From the NCBI RefSeq assembly GCF_000067205.1, contig NC_010170.1, positions 2,604,001 through 2,668,000 of the forward strand: a stretch of 64,000 bases of DNA. Direction: 5' to 3'. The notes beneath the pieces were generated by a model. It saw nothing but the letters and a program-made list of their open reading frames with translations. It was not told where the DNA came from and ran no database searches. The position numbers and the translations under genes were made by a program. This document shows, one piece after another, positions 40,387 to 49,005 of this stretch (position 1 is its first letter; each line of letters starts with the position of its first letter). This stretch comes from Bordetella petrii. Its GTDB lineage: Bacteria > Pseudomonadota > Gammaproteobacteria > Burkholderiales > Burkholderiaceae_B.

Positions 40387-41718
40387 TCAGGTGAACAGAC
40401 GGGCGAAATCGTTGAACAGCGCCAGTCCCATGAGCCCCGCGAGCAAACCGATGCCGGCGCGCTGGCCGATGTCGATCCAGCGGTCGGGTGGCGGGCTGCC
40501 CCGCACAATTTCGACGAGATAGTACAGCAGATGCCCGCCGTCGAGCATCGGAATCGGCAACAGGTTAAGTACGCCCAGGCTGATGCTGATGAGCGCCAGG
40601 TAGGCCACGTAGGCGGCAATGCCCAGGCGCGCGGTCTGGCCGGCGTAATCGGCGATGGTGACCGGGCCGCTGATGTTGCGCCAGGAAACCTCGCCGATCA
40701 CCATGCGTCCCATCATGCGCAGCGACAGCCAGGCCGTATCCCAGGTGCGGGCCGCGGCGCGTCCCATACTCTCGAACAGTCCGTAACGCACCGTCACCAT
40801 GGGCAGGTCGCCGCCCAATTGCACGCCGATGCGGCCGATGGTGGCGCCCTGGACGGTTTCGGCGCGCGGCACCACGGTCAACGTAACCGGCGTGCCGTCG
40901 CGCAGCAGGGTCAGCGCGAGGGGCTGGCCCGCATGGCGCTGGATGAGGTCGACCAACTGGGCCGTGCCCGGTTCGGGGGTGTCGCCGGCGCGGACGATGC
41001 GGTCGCCGTTGCGCAGGCCCGCGTGCTCGCCCTCGCCGCCCGGGATGACTTCGCGCACCACCGGCCTGGGCTGGGCCAGGCGCAGCCCGGCATCGGCCAG
41101 GGGATCACCCTGGGCCGGATCCATGCGATTGCCGGGTACTTGCAGGGCGCGCTGCTGCGTGGCGCCGCCGGAGGCGCGCACGTCGACGCGGGCCTGGCCG
41201 CCGGCCGACAGCACGTCGAGCAGGCGCCAGCGCGCGTCGTTCCAGGATGCCACCTGGCGGCCGTCAATGGCCACGATGCGATCACCGCCCTGGAATCCGG
41301 CCTGGGCGGCCGGGGTGCCGGCGGCCGGCGGGGCGATGACGGCGGCGGGCTCTTGCGTGCCGGCCAGGTTCAGGCCGGCATAGAGCAGAACCGCCAGCAC
41401 CAGATTGAAAATGGGGCCGGCCGCCACGATGGCGATACGCCGCGCCACCGGCTGGGTATTGAACGACTGCGCGGCCACGGCGCGCGACGCGCCGGGCGGC
41501 GGGTCGTCCTGCATCTTGACGTAGCCGCCCAGGGGGATGGCCGACAGCGCCCACTCGGTGCCGTGCCTGTCGGTGCGGCGCAGCAGCACCTTGCCGAAGC
41601 CCACCGAAAACCGGAGCACGCGCACGCCGCACAGGCGCGCCACCCAGTAGTGCCCCAGTTCGTGGAACGTGATGAGTATGCCCAGGGCAACGATGAAGGC
41701 AAGCAGGGTGAAAAGCAT
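40387..41718 (-). CDS. rseP: Site-2 protease RseP
   Basis: This 443-residue inner-membrane zinc metalloprotease cuts anti-sigma factors such as RseA within the membrane during envelope stress. The zinc motif is HELGH (His19, Glu20, His23) in the first helix. Two periplasmic PDZ domains follow (GDRIVAIDGRQV and NGDRIVRAGDTPE), and the third zinc-ligand region is LLPIPMLDGGHLL near the C-terminus. It lies between dxr and bamA, as in most proteobacteria. No rseA or rpoE is in the window. Confidence 0.95.
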   Translation of the reverse strand: MLFTLLAFIVALGILITFHELGHYWVARLCGVRVLRFSVGFGKVLLRRTDRHGTEWALSAIPLGGYVKMQDDPPPGASRAVAAQSFNTQPVARRIAIVAAGPIFNLVLAVLLYAGLNLAGTQEPAAVIAPPAAGTPAAQAGFQGGDRIVAIDGRQVASWNDARWRLLDVLSAGGQARVDVRASGGATQQRALQVPGNRMDPAQGDPLADAGLRLAQPRPVVREVIPGGEGEHAGLRNGDRIVRAGDTPEPGTAQLVDLIQRHAGQPLALTLLRDGTPVTLTVVPRAETVQGATIGRIGVQLGGDLPMVTVRYGLFESMGRAAARTWDTAWLSLRMMGRMVIGEVSWRNISGPVTIADYAGQTARLGIAAYVAYLALISISLGVLNLLPIPMLDGGHLLYYLVEIVRGSPPPDRWIDIGQRAGIGLLAGLMGLALFNDFARLFT

Positions 41719-41744
41719 GAGTGGATATCTGAGGGCGGGCCGAT

Positions 41745-42944
41745 TCAGGCCAGGCCGAGATTGCCCGCGTAGGCGCGCGTTGCGGCATCGAGGGCCAGGA
41801 CGTCGGCCAGGCTATCGAGCGTAACAGAAGACTGGCGCTGCTGCCATTCGAGGGCGGCGGCGATCACCCGGGAAATCCACGTATAGCGCAGGCGGCCCGA
41901 CAGGAAAGCGTCGACCGCGACTTCGTTGGCGGCATTCAGGGCCACGCAGGCGGCCTGCCCGGCGCGCAGGGCGTCGAAGGCCAGTTGCAGGCACGGAAAG
42001 CGCCGCAGATCCGGGGTTTCGAATTCGAGCCTGCCCCAGCGGGCGAGATCAAGCGGCCCTACCCCGCTGGCCAGCCGCTCGGGGAACCCGAGGCCATACG
42101 AAATAGGCGTGCGCATGTCCGGCTGGCCCAGCTGCGCCAGCACCGAGCCGTCGTCATATTCGACCATCGAATGCACCACGCTTTGCGGGTGGATGAGCAC
42201 TTCGATGCGCTCGGGCGGCATGGCGAACAGCCAGTGGGCCTCGATGACTTCGAGCCCCTTGTTGAGCATGGTGGCCGAATCGACCGAAATCTTGCGCCCC
42301 ATGCTCCAGTTGGGATGGGCGCAGGCCTGGTCGGGAGTGACCTCGTGCAGGTCGAGCGGATCGTGCCGGCGGAACGGGCCGCCCGAAGCGGTAAGAATCA
42401 GCCGCCGCACGCCCCGGGCTGGCTGTTCCGGCGCGCTGGCCCGCCCTTCGTGGGGCAGGCACTGGAAAATGGCGTTGTGTTCGCTGTCGATGGGCAGCAG
42501 TTCGGCGCCATTGGCGCGCACGGCCCGCATGAACAGCGCGCCGGCGGCCACCAGGGCTTCTTTGTTGGCCAGCAGCACGCGCTTGCCGGCCTGCGCCGCC
42601 GCCAGCGCGGCCGGCAGCCCGGCAGCCCCGACGATGGCGGCCATGACCGTGTCGCAGGCCGCGTCGGCGGCCGTATCGGCCAGCGCCTGGGCGCCGACGC
42701 GGATCTCGGGCGGCGTGCGCCCAGCCGGCCAGGCGGCGAGAAAACGTTGGCGCGCCGCCGCGTCGGGCACCACCACGACCGCCGCGGCGCTGGCCGCGGC
42801 CTGTTCGGCCAGGCGCTCGATGCGGCTGTGGGCCGACAGGGCGAATACCGCCAGCTGCTCGGGATGGCGGGCGATGACATCCAAGGTACTTTCGCCGATG
42901 GAACCGGTGGAACCCAGGACAGCAACGCGTTGGAAACGACTCAA
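41745..42944 (-). CDS. dxr: 1-deoxy-D-xylulose-5-phosphate reductoisomerase
   Basis: This 399-residue enzyme makes 2-C-methylerythritol 4-phosphate with NADPH, the second step of the MEP isoprenoid pathway. The Rossmann start VLGSTGSIGESTLDVI is at the N-terminus, SEHNAIFQCL and ANWSMGRKISVDSATMLNKG-like segments follow, and the metal ligands lie there. There is no ATG before the conserved start. The only reasonable initiator is TTG at 42944, overlapping the cdsA stop (TTGA). This gives almost exactly the E. coli length of 398. Confidence 0.95.
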   Translation of the reverse strand: MSRFQRVAVLGSTGSIGESTLDVIARHPEQLAVFALSAHSRIERLAEQAAASAAAVVVVPDAAARQRFLAAWPAGRTPPEIRVGAQALADTAADAACDTVMAAIVGAAGLPAALAAAQAGKRVLLANKEALVAAGALFMRAVRANGAELLPIDSEHNAIFQCLPHEGRASAPEQPARGVRRLILTASGGPFRRHDPLDLHEVTPDQACAHPNWSMGRKISVDSATMLNKGLEVIEAHWLFAMPPERIEVLIHPQSVVHSMVEYDDGSVLAQLGQPDMRTPISYGLGFPERLASGVGPLDLARWGRLEFETPDLRRFPCLQLAFDALRAGQAACVALNAANEVAVDAFLSGRLRYTWISRVIAAALEWQQRQSSVTLDSLADVLALDAATRAYAGNLGLA

Positions 42945-43798
42945 GACAGGACTCCAGACAACAGCAAGGCAAACGGCGCCACCGGCAGAATGGCGTCGAT
43001 GCGATCGTAGACCCCGCCATGGCCGGGCAGCAGCGCGCTGGAATCTTTGCGGCCGGCGCGGCGCTTGAGCAGGGATTCGAACAGGTCGCCCACGATGGAA
43101 ATGGCGCCCAGCAACGCGGCGGCCGGCAGCGCCAGCCACAGGGAGCCCCGCTCGACCAGCGCGTGGCCGAAGCTGCCCGTCCACAGGCTGGACAGCCAGA
43201 TCCAGGCCACCGCCCCGGCAATGCCGGCCACGGCCCCCGCGACCGTCTTGCCCGGGCTGACCCTGGGAGCCAGTTTACGCTTGCCGAACGCCCGCCCGGC
43301 AAAGTAGGCCGAGATGTCGGCTACCCAAACCAGGGCCAACAGCGACACCACGAACCAGCCGCCGCGCGCCATGAACATGAGCGCCAGCACCGACCAGGCC
43401 GCCAGGACGGCCGGCACGCTGAACAGCGACCAGCCCAGGCTGGCGGCAGGCGCATCGGAGCGGCCGCGCGCCACGGCCGTGGTGACGGCCAGCAGCCACA
43501 CCAGGGCCACCGCCGGGGTCAGCCAGCGCACCACGGCTGCGTGCAGCGCGGCGGCGGCGGGTGCGCCCGATAGCCAGGTCCAGGCCAGCCACAGCATGGC
43601 CGCCAGCAGCACGGCGGCAACCCCTACGCAAAGCGTGCGCGATGGCGGCTGCGGCACGGTCAGGCGCAGCCATTCCCAGGCGGCGCAGGCGGCTGCGGCG
43701 GCCAGCAAGGCCACGAACCACCAGGGATTGCCCGAAGCCAGGGCGGCGGCCAGGACGGCCAGCAGGACGGCGGCGGTAAGGACTCGTTGGCCGAGCAT
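42941..43798 (-). CDS. cdsA: Phosphatidate cytidylyltransferase
   Basis: A 285-residue inner-membrane enzyme that makes CDP-diacylglycerol from phosphatidate and CTP, the common precursor of bacterial phospholipids. It has about eight hydrophobic segments. The C-terminal signature runs from VSPGKTVAGAVAGIAG through SIVGDLFESLLKRRAGRKDS to PGHGGVYDRIDAI. It starts 32 bases after uppS and its stop overlaps the TTG start of dxr. Confidence 0.95.
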   Translation of the reverse strand: MLGQRVLTAAVLLAVLAAALASGNPWWFVALLAAAAACAAWEWLRLTVPQPPSRTLCVGVAAVLLAAMLWLAWTWLSGAPAAAALHAAVVRWLTPAVALVWLLAVTTAVARGRSDAPAASLGWSLFSVPAVLAAWSVLALMFMARGGWFVVSLLALVWVADISAYFAGRAFGKRKLAPRVSPGKTVAGAVAGIAGAVAWIWLSSLWTGSFGHALVERGSLWLALPAAALLGAISIVGDLFESLLKRRAGRKDSSALLPGHGGVYDRIDAILPVAPFALLLSGVLS

Positions 43799-43830
43799 GG
43801 TGTCTCCGGTGGCCTGGGGCCTGTTTCACG

Positions 43831-44595
43831 CTAGCGCGCGGCGTCTTCGCGCAACTGGGCGCTGGTGCGTCCGAAACGGCGCTCGCGGGTGCGGTACCAC
43901 TCGAACGCGGCATCCAGCTCGGCCGCGCCGAAATCGGGCCAGTATTGGTCGGTGAAGTACAGCTCGGCGTAGGCCAGCTGCCAGATCAGAAAATTGGAAA
44001 TGCGCTGTTCGCCGCCAGTGCGGATGAACAGGTCGGGCTCGGGAGCCCATGCCATCGACAGATGCTCGGCGAGGTGGGATTCGTCGATGCGCTGGGGGTC
44101 GCGCGCCAGTTCGGGGTGCTGGCTGAGCATGGCGCGGGTAGCCTGCAGGATGTCCCAGCGTCCGCCGTAATTGGCGGCCACCGACAGATGCAGGCGATCG
44201 TTGGCGGCGGTGCGGACCTGGGCGTCGGCGATAAGCGCCTGCAGGCGCGGCTCGAAGCGCGACATATCGCCCACTACGTGCAGGCGCACGCCCTGCTCGT
44301 TGAGTTTGTCGACCTCGCGCTCGAGCGCCTGCACGAACAGGCGCATCAGCAGCGAGACTTCTTCGGGCGGACGCCGCCAGTTCTCGGAGCTGAACGCAAA
44401 CAGGGTCAGGTAGCGCACGCCACGCCGCCCGCAGGCCTCGACCACGCGCCGCACGGCCTGCACGCCCTTGGCGTGGCCCGCGGTGCGAGGCAAGTGCCGG
44501 CGCGTCGCCCAGCGCCCGTTGCCATCCATGATGATGGCCACGTGCTGGGGAACGGCCTGAGTGGCGGGAATCGCCTGGGTGGAGCTGATAGCCAT
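43831..44595 (-). CDS. uppS: Undecaprenyl diphosphate synthase
   Basis: A 254-residue cis-prenyltransferase that makes the C55 lipid carrier used for peptidoglycan and O-antigen. The catalytic start AIIMDGNGRWATRR holds Asp24, followed by the GH of TAGHAKGVQ and, near the end, the RTGGEQRISNFLIWQ and YFTDQYWPDF segments. It lies between frr and cdsA and shares this order with most proteobacteria. The first 17 residues ahead of QHVAIIMDG are variable and the precise start could lie slightly downstream. Confidence 0.95.
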   Translation of the reverse strand: MAISSTQAIPATQAVPQHVAIIMDGNGRWATRRHLPRTAGHAKGVQAVRRVVEACGRRGVRYLTLFAFSSENWRRPPEEVSLLMRLFVQALEREVDKLNEQGVRLHVVGDMSRFEPRLQALIADAQVRTAANDRLHLSVAANYGGRWDILQATRAMLSQHPELARDPQRIDESHLAEHLSMAWAPEPDLFIRTGGEQRISNFLIWQLAYAELYFTDQYWPDFGAAELDAAFEWYRTRERRFGRTSAQLREDAAR

Positions 44596-44628
44596 GAGCA
44601 GGAAGCGTTGCCCGGTACCTGGCCGTGG

Positions 44629-45189
44629 TTATACGGTCATGATTTCCGCTTCTTTCTGGGTGATGAGCTTGTCGATCTCGGTGACGTTGCGATCGGTGAG
44701 TTTCTGGATGTCGTCTTGCGCGCGGCGCTCGTCGTCTTCGGAAATTTCCTTGTCCTTGACCAGCTTCTTGAGCGATTCGTTGGCTTCGCGGCGCAGGTTG
44801 CGCACGGCGATCTTGGCGTCTTCGCCCTCGCCCTTGACCACCTTGGTGAGGTCGCGGCGGCGCTCTTCGGTCAGGGCGGGCATGGGCACGCGGATGCTGT
44901 CGCCCAGGCTCATGGGATTCAGGCCCAGGTCGGATTCGCGAATGGCCTTCTCGATGGCGGCGGCCATGGGCTTTTCGTAGGGCTGCACGCTGATGGTGCG
45001 CGCATCGACCAGGTTCACGTTGGCAACCTGGCTCACGGGCACCGGCGAACCGTAGTACTCGACCTGGACGTGATCCAGAATGCCGGTATGGGCGCGGCCG
45101 GTGCGGATCTTGGACAAGTTGACCTTCAGTGTGTCAAGCGACTTGGCCATCCTGGTTTCGGCGGATTTGCGGATTTCTGCGACGCTCAT
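44629..45189 (-). CDS. frr: Ribosome recycling factor
   Basis: A 186-residue factor that, with EF-G, splits ribosomes after termination. Its three-helix bundle carries the RTGRAHTGILDHV loop and the conserved IRVPMPALTEERRRDLTKVVK. The length is the family standard. AAGGA lies before the ATG. It begins 15 bases after pyrH and 33 bases before uppS, all on the same strand. Confidence 0.97.
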   Translation of the reverse strand: MSVAEIRKSAETRMAKSLDTLKVNLSKIRTGRAHTGILDHVQVEYYGSPVPVSQVANVNLVDARTISVQPYEKPMAAAIEKAIRESDLGLNPMSLGDSIRVPMPALTEERRRDLTKVVKGEGEDAKIAVRNLRREANESLKKLVKDKEISEDDERRAQDDIQKLTDRNVTEIDKLITQKEAEIMTV

Positions 45190-45204
45190 GAGGATTTCCT
45201 TTGC

Positions 45205-45921
45205 TTAAACGTGTACCAGGGTGCCTTCGTCTTCGCCGCTGACCGCGCGTTTGAGCGCGCCGGACTTGTTGATCGAGAACACCTTGATGGGCAATTTCTG
45301 GTCGCGGCAAAGCGCGAACGCGGTGGCATCCATGACTTCGAGCCGGCGCACGATGGCCTCGTCGAAGCTGATGCGCGCATAGCGCGTGGCGGTGGGATCT
45401 TTGTTGGGGTCGGCGCTGTAAATGCCATCGACCTTGGTGGCCTTGAGCACGATTTCGGCGCCGATTTCGGCGCCGCGCAGGGCCGCCGCGGTATCGGTGG
45501 TGAAGAACGGGTTGCCCGTGCCGGCCGCGAAAATAACGACCTTGCCTTCTTCGAGGTAGCGCAGCGCTTTGGGGCGAATGTACGGTTCGACCACCTGGTC
45601 GATGTTCAACGCCGACTGCACGCGGGTGTCGACGTCTTTGTGCTTCAGGGCGTCTTGCAGGGCCAGGGCGTTCATGATGGTGGCCATCATGCCCATGTAG
45701 TCGGCCGTGGCGCGATCCATGCCCTGGGCGCCGGGAGCGACGCCGCGGAAAATGTTGCCCCCACCGATGACGATGGCCAGTTCGACGCCCAGCGCCACCA
45801 CTTCGGCGATTTCATCGGTCATGCGCACGATGGTGCTGCGGTTGATGCCAAAGGCATCTTCGCCCATCAGCGCTTCGCCGGAAAGTTTGAGAAGAACCCG
45901 TTTGTATGATCTGCTGCTCAT
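45205..45921 (-). CDS. pyrH: Uridylate kinase
   Basis: A 238-residue amino-acid-kinase-fold enzyme that converts UMP to UDP; in bacteria it is hexameric, activated by GTP and inhibited by UTP. KLSGEALMG and VIGGGNIFRG are the phosphate and nucleotide loops, and the MATIMNALALQDAL segment is diagnostic. The ATG at 45921 is chosen from homology; the longer frame starts at an upstream ATG without good support. It follows tsf after 94 bases holding a strong hairpin. Confidence 0.96.
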   Translation of the reverse strand: MSSRSYKRVLLKLSGEALMGEDAFGINRSTIVRMTDEIAEVVALGVELAIVIGGGNIFRGVAPGAQGMDRATADYMGMMATIMNALALQDALKHKDVDTRVQSALNIDQVVEPYIRPKALRYLEEGKVVIFAAGTGNPFFTTDTAAALRGAEIGAEIVLKATKVDGIYSADPNKDPTATRYARISFDEAIVRRLEVMDATAFALCRDQKLPIKVFSINKSGALKRAVSGEDEGTLVHV

Positions 45922-45968
45922 AGGTGATGTCCCAAGGACCGATCCGACGAAAGTGTAAGACAAGAAAT

Positions 45969-46000
45969 AGGGCCGGACTAGATGTTTTCTAGCCGGCCCT
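45969..46000. other. Strong hairpin in the tsf-pyrH gap
   Basis: A 12-bp stem with one bulge (AGGGCCGG-A-CTAG at 45969-45981 with CTAGCCGGCCCT at 45989-46000) encloses a small T-rich loop, 15 bases past the tsf stop. There is no long T-run beyond it. It may reduce read-through or protect the 3' end of the rpsB-tsf message. Confidence 0.6.
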
Positions 46001-46015
46001 GGGTACTACGACCGA

Positions 46016-46894
46016 TCAGGCGCGGCCGGCAGCGGCAGCGGCGACCTCGGCGGCGAAGTCGCTGGTCTTTTTCTCGATGCCCTCGCCCACCACGAACAGC
46101 ACGAACTTGTTGATCGAGGCGCTCTTTTCCTTGAGCATCTGTTCAACCGTCTGCTTGTCGTTCTTGACGAAGGGCTGCGACAGCAGCGTGACTTCTTTCA
46201 GGAACTTCTGCACCGAGCCTTCGACCATCTTGGCCACGATTTCGGCGGGCTTGCCCGATTCGGCGGCCTTCTGTTCGGCCACCGAGCGTTCGGCAGCGAT
46301 GTCGGCGGCCGGCACGCCGTCGGCGTTCAGGGCGCGGGGCTTGGTGGCGGCGATGTGCATGGCCAGGTCTTTGCCGACTTCTTCGGCGCCGGCATATTCG
46401 ACCAGCACGCCGATCTTGCCGCCGTGCACATAGCTGGCCAGGGCGTTGGCGGTTTCGATGCGTTCGAAGCGGCGCACCGAGATGTTCTCGCCGATTTTGC
46501 CGACCAGGGCGGTACGGGTGGTTTCAACCGTGCCCTCGCCCAGCGGCAGGGCCGACAGCGCCGCCACGTCGGCGGGTTTCTGGGTGGTGACCAGCTCGGC
46601 CAGCTTGTTGACGAAAGCGACGAAATCGTCGTTCTTGGCCACGAAGTCGGTTTCGCAGTTGACTTCGATGACGGCGCCCTGCTTCGCGTCGGCCGAGATG
46701 TACAGGCCGATCAGGCCTTCGGCGGTGACGCGCGCGGCGGCCTTGCTGGCCTTGTTGCCCAGCTTGACGCGCAGGATTTCTTCGGCGCGGGCCAGATCGC
46801 CCTCGGCTTCGGTCAGGGCCTTCTTGCACTCCATCATGGGCGCGTCGGTCTTTTCGCGCAGTTCCTTGACGAGGGCGGCGGTAATTTCAGCCAT
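46016..46894 (-). CDS. tsf: Elongation factor Ts
   Basis: This 292-residue factor exchanges GDP for GTP on EF-Tu. The family signatures LREKTDAPMMECKKAL and ETDFVAKNDDF are intact, with a UBA-like N-terminus and a C-terminal dimer module. The ATG at 46894 is chosen from the conserved N-terminal AEITAALVKELR. It follows rpsB after 168 bases containing two hairpins, so expression relative to rpsB is probably tuned there. Confidence 0.97.
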   Translation of the reverse strand: MAEITAALVKELREKTDAPMMECKKALTEAEGDLARAEEILRVKLGNKASKAAARVTAEGLIGLYISADAKQGAVIEVNCETDFVAKNDDFVAFVNKLAELVTTQKPADVAALSALPLGEGTVETTRTALVGKIGENISVRRFERIETANALASYVHGGKIGVLVEYAGAEEVGKDLAMHIAATKPRALNADGVPAADIAAERSVAEQKAAESGKPAEIVAKMVEGSVQKFLKEVTLLSQPFVKNDKQTVEQMLKEKSASINKFVLFVVGEGIEKKTSDFAAEVAAAAAGRA

Positions 46895-46918
46895 GATTGC
46901 TCCAGTTTCGCTAAGACA

Positions 46919-46996
46919 TGCCCCGGCGGGCCGGGGCACATGAATTGATTCGACAAGACACCCGCTCTGGCGGGCCATGAGACGGGAGCCCGTCTC
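46919..46996. other. Two hairpins between rpsB and tsf
   Basis: TGCCCCGG and CCGGGGCA (46919-46926 and 46931-46938) form one 8-bp stem. GAGACGGG and CCCGTCTC (46979-46986 and 46989-46996) form another with almost no loop. In E. coli the same gap holds an attenuator between rpsB and tsf. These stems lack T-runs, so any effect would be by Rho, pausing or processing. Confidence 0.55.
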
Positions 46997-47062
46997 GAGA
47001 CTTCCGGCCGGCCCGGACGTCGGACGGGATGCCCGCCGCGCCCGGCCTGCCGGATCGGGCTA

Positions 47063-47812
47063 TCAGCCCTGGTTGTCCTGCACTTCGACGAACTCTTCCG
47101 AGCCTTCGCCGGCTTCTTCGACCAGGCCGTTCAGGTTCTGCTCGCGGCCTTCCAGCACGGCGTCGGCGATGCCCTTGGCGTACAGCGCGATGGCCTTGGC
47201 CGAGTCGTCGTTGCCCGGAATGACGTAGTCGATGCCGTCGGGCGAGTGGTTGGTGTCGACCACGGCGACGACCGGGATGCCCAGCGTGCGGGCTTCAGCC
47301 ACGGCGATCTTGTGGTAGCCGACGTCGATGACGAACAGCGCATCGGGCAGGCCGTTCATGTCTTTGATGCCGCCGATGGACTTGTTCAGTTTTTCGAGCT
47401 CGCGCTGGAACAGCAGGCCTTCTTTCTTGATCATGCGCTCGGCGCCGCCTTCGGCGACCACGGCTTCCATGTCTTTCAGGCGCTTGACCGAGGTCTTGAC
47501 CGTCTTGAAGTTGGTCAGCATGCCGCCGAGCCAGCGGGCATCGACGTAGGGCATGCCGCAACGGGCGGCTTCGGCCGCGACCAGTTCACGGGCGGCGCGC
47601 TTGGTGCCGACGAACAGGATGTTGCCGCCGCGGGCAGCCAGCTGCTTCACGAACTTGGTGGCGTCCTGGTACTTGGCAACCGTTTGTTCCAGGTTGATGA
47701 TGTGGATCTTGTTGCGATGGCCGAAAATGTACGGGGCCATCTTGGGATTCCAGTAGCGGGTCTGGTGGCCGAAGTGGACGCCAGCTTCCAGCATTTCACG
47801 CATGAGGGACAT
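47063..47812 (-). CDS. rpsB: 30S ribosomal protein S2
   Basis: This 249-residue protein of the small subunit head contacts S1. The start SLMREMLEAGVHFGHQTRYWNPKM (two adjoining pieces) and the PDALFVIDVGYHKIAVAEA and IPVVAVVDTNHSPDGIDYVIPGNDD segments are nearly invariant in the family. GGAG lies before the ATG. It is the promoter-proximal gene of the long minus-strand block and is divergent from map. Confidence 0.98.
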   Translation of the reverse strand: MSLMREMLEAGVHFGHQTRYWNPKMAPYIFGHRNKIHIINLEQTVAKYQDATKFVKQLAARGGNILFVGTKRAARELVAAEAARCGMPYVDARWLGGMLTNFKTVKTSVKRLKDMEAVVAEGGAERMIKKEGLLFQRELEKLNKSIGGIKDMNGLPDALFVIDVGYHKIAVAEARTLGIPVVAVVDTNHSPDGIDYVIPGNDDSAKAIALYAKGIADAVLEGREQNLNGLVEEAGEGSEEFVEVQDNQG

Positions 47813-48171
47813 GAATTTCTCCGAGGGTTGGTTCTTGCGCTACGCCTGTACCGGCCCATGCATGGCACAGTTCGGCACCCTGGGTGGCATAGCACGCGAT
47901 TTCCTGTCGCCCGCATCGATTTGCTCGATGCCTGGCGCCAGGATGAAAAGCCCGAAAACCGGTGGCCGATCGCTGCGGCAGGGCGGGCATATGAGGCATA
48001 TAAGCCCACATAACCCCGCACCACCCTCGCACAAATGCGTGGCGCAGCGAATAAACCCAGACGGCCGAGGCGGCCAGGGCCTACAATAAAAGCACCCCCT
48101 GGCTTTGCCCCCGGTTTTTAGGCAAGCCTATAATTCTACTATTTTTCCACCCAGTTACTCAAGCCACCTAC
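47813..48171. promoter_or_regulatory. Divergent rpsB / map control region with a map promoter
   Basis: About 360 bases with no gene I can support. For map, TATAAT (48129-48134) lies 18 bases after TTGCCC, giving a good sigma-70 promoter about 38 bases before the ATG. A second -10-like TACAAT is at 48082-48087. The rpsB side should hold a strong promoter and a leader, but I see only AT-rich patches (such as TATATG on the minus strand near 47990-48005) and no certain motif. An S2-binding leader cannot be confirmed by eye. Confidence 0.5.
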
Positions 48172-48993
48172 ATGGGCCTCGTTACCAATCCCGCCGACCT
48201 GGACAAGATGCGCGCCGCCTGCCAGGACGCCGCGAAGATCCTCGATTTCATCACCCCTTACGTCAAGCCGGGGGTCACCACGGGCGAACTCGACCGCCTG
48301 TGCCTGGAATACCTGACCGACGAGTTGAAAGTGAAATCGGCCACGGTCGGCTATGCCCCCCCGGGCTACCCGCCCTTCCCCGGCGCGATCTGCACGTCGG
48401 TCAACCACCAGGTCTGCCATGGCATTCCCGGCGACAAGGTGCTGAAAAACGGGGACGCCCTCAATATCGACGTCACCATCATCAAGGACGGCTGGTTCGG
48501 CGACACCAGCCGCATGTATCACGTGGGCGAACCGTCGATCCAGTCGCGCCGCCTGGCCGAGATCACGTTCGAGTGCATGTGGAAAGGCATCCAGCAGGTG
48601 CGCAACGGCGCCACCCTGGGCGACGTCGGCCATGCCATCCAGAAGCATGCCGAATCCAACGGCTATTCGGTGGTGCGCGAGTTCTGCGGCCACGGCATCG
48701 GCCAGCGCTTTCACGAAGACCCGCAGGTGCTGCACTATGGCAAGCCGGGCAGCGGCGTGCGCCTGACCACGGGCATGATCTTCACCATCGAGCCCATGAT
48801 CAACGCCGGCCGCCGCGAGATCCGCCAGCTGGCCGATGGCTGGACGGTCGTGACGCGCGACCACAGCCTGTCGGCGCAATGGGAGCACACGATCTGCGTC
48901 ACCGACACGGGCTATGAAGTCCTGACCCTGTCGCCGGGCGTGCGCCAGCCGCCGGCGTTCATTACCGAGCCCCTGACGCTGCCCGCCACCTGA
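48172..48993 (+). CDS. map: Methionine aminopeptidase, type I
   Basis: This 273-residue enzyme removes initiator methionine from new proteins. It uses the pita-bread metal site: Asp in NIDVTIIKDGWFGDTSRM, His in REFCGHGIGQRFHEDP, and Glu in FTIEPMI and QWEHTICV. It follows a good sigma-70 promoter and precedes glnD by 12 bases, so the two are probably co-transcribed. The length of about 270 is standard for the bacterial type Ia enzyme. Confidence 0.96.
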   Translation: MGLVTNPADLDKMRAACQDAAKILDFITPYVKPGVTTGELDRLCLEYLTDELKVKSATVGYAPPGYPPFPGAICTSVNHQVCHGIPGDKVLKNGDALNIDVTIIKDGWFGDTSRMYHVGEPSIQSRRLAEITFECMWKGIQQVRNGATLGDVGHAIQKHAESNGYSVVREFCGHGIGQRFHEDPQVLHYGKPGSGVRLTTGMIFTIEPMINAGRREIRQLADGWTVVTRDHSLSAQWEHTICVTDTGYEVLTLSPGVRQPPAFITEPLTLPAT

Positions 48994-49005
48994 TCCGCCA
49001 GCACC

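Noticed and set aside
38890..41772. Very long open frame on the plus strand opposite bamA and rseP
   Set aside because: It is antisense to two certain genes and its residues show only the bias expected from GC-rich antisense frames.
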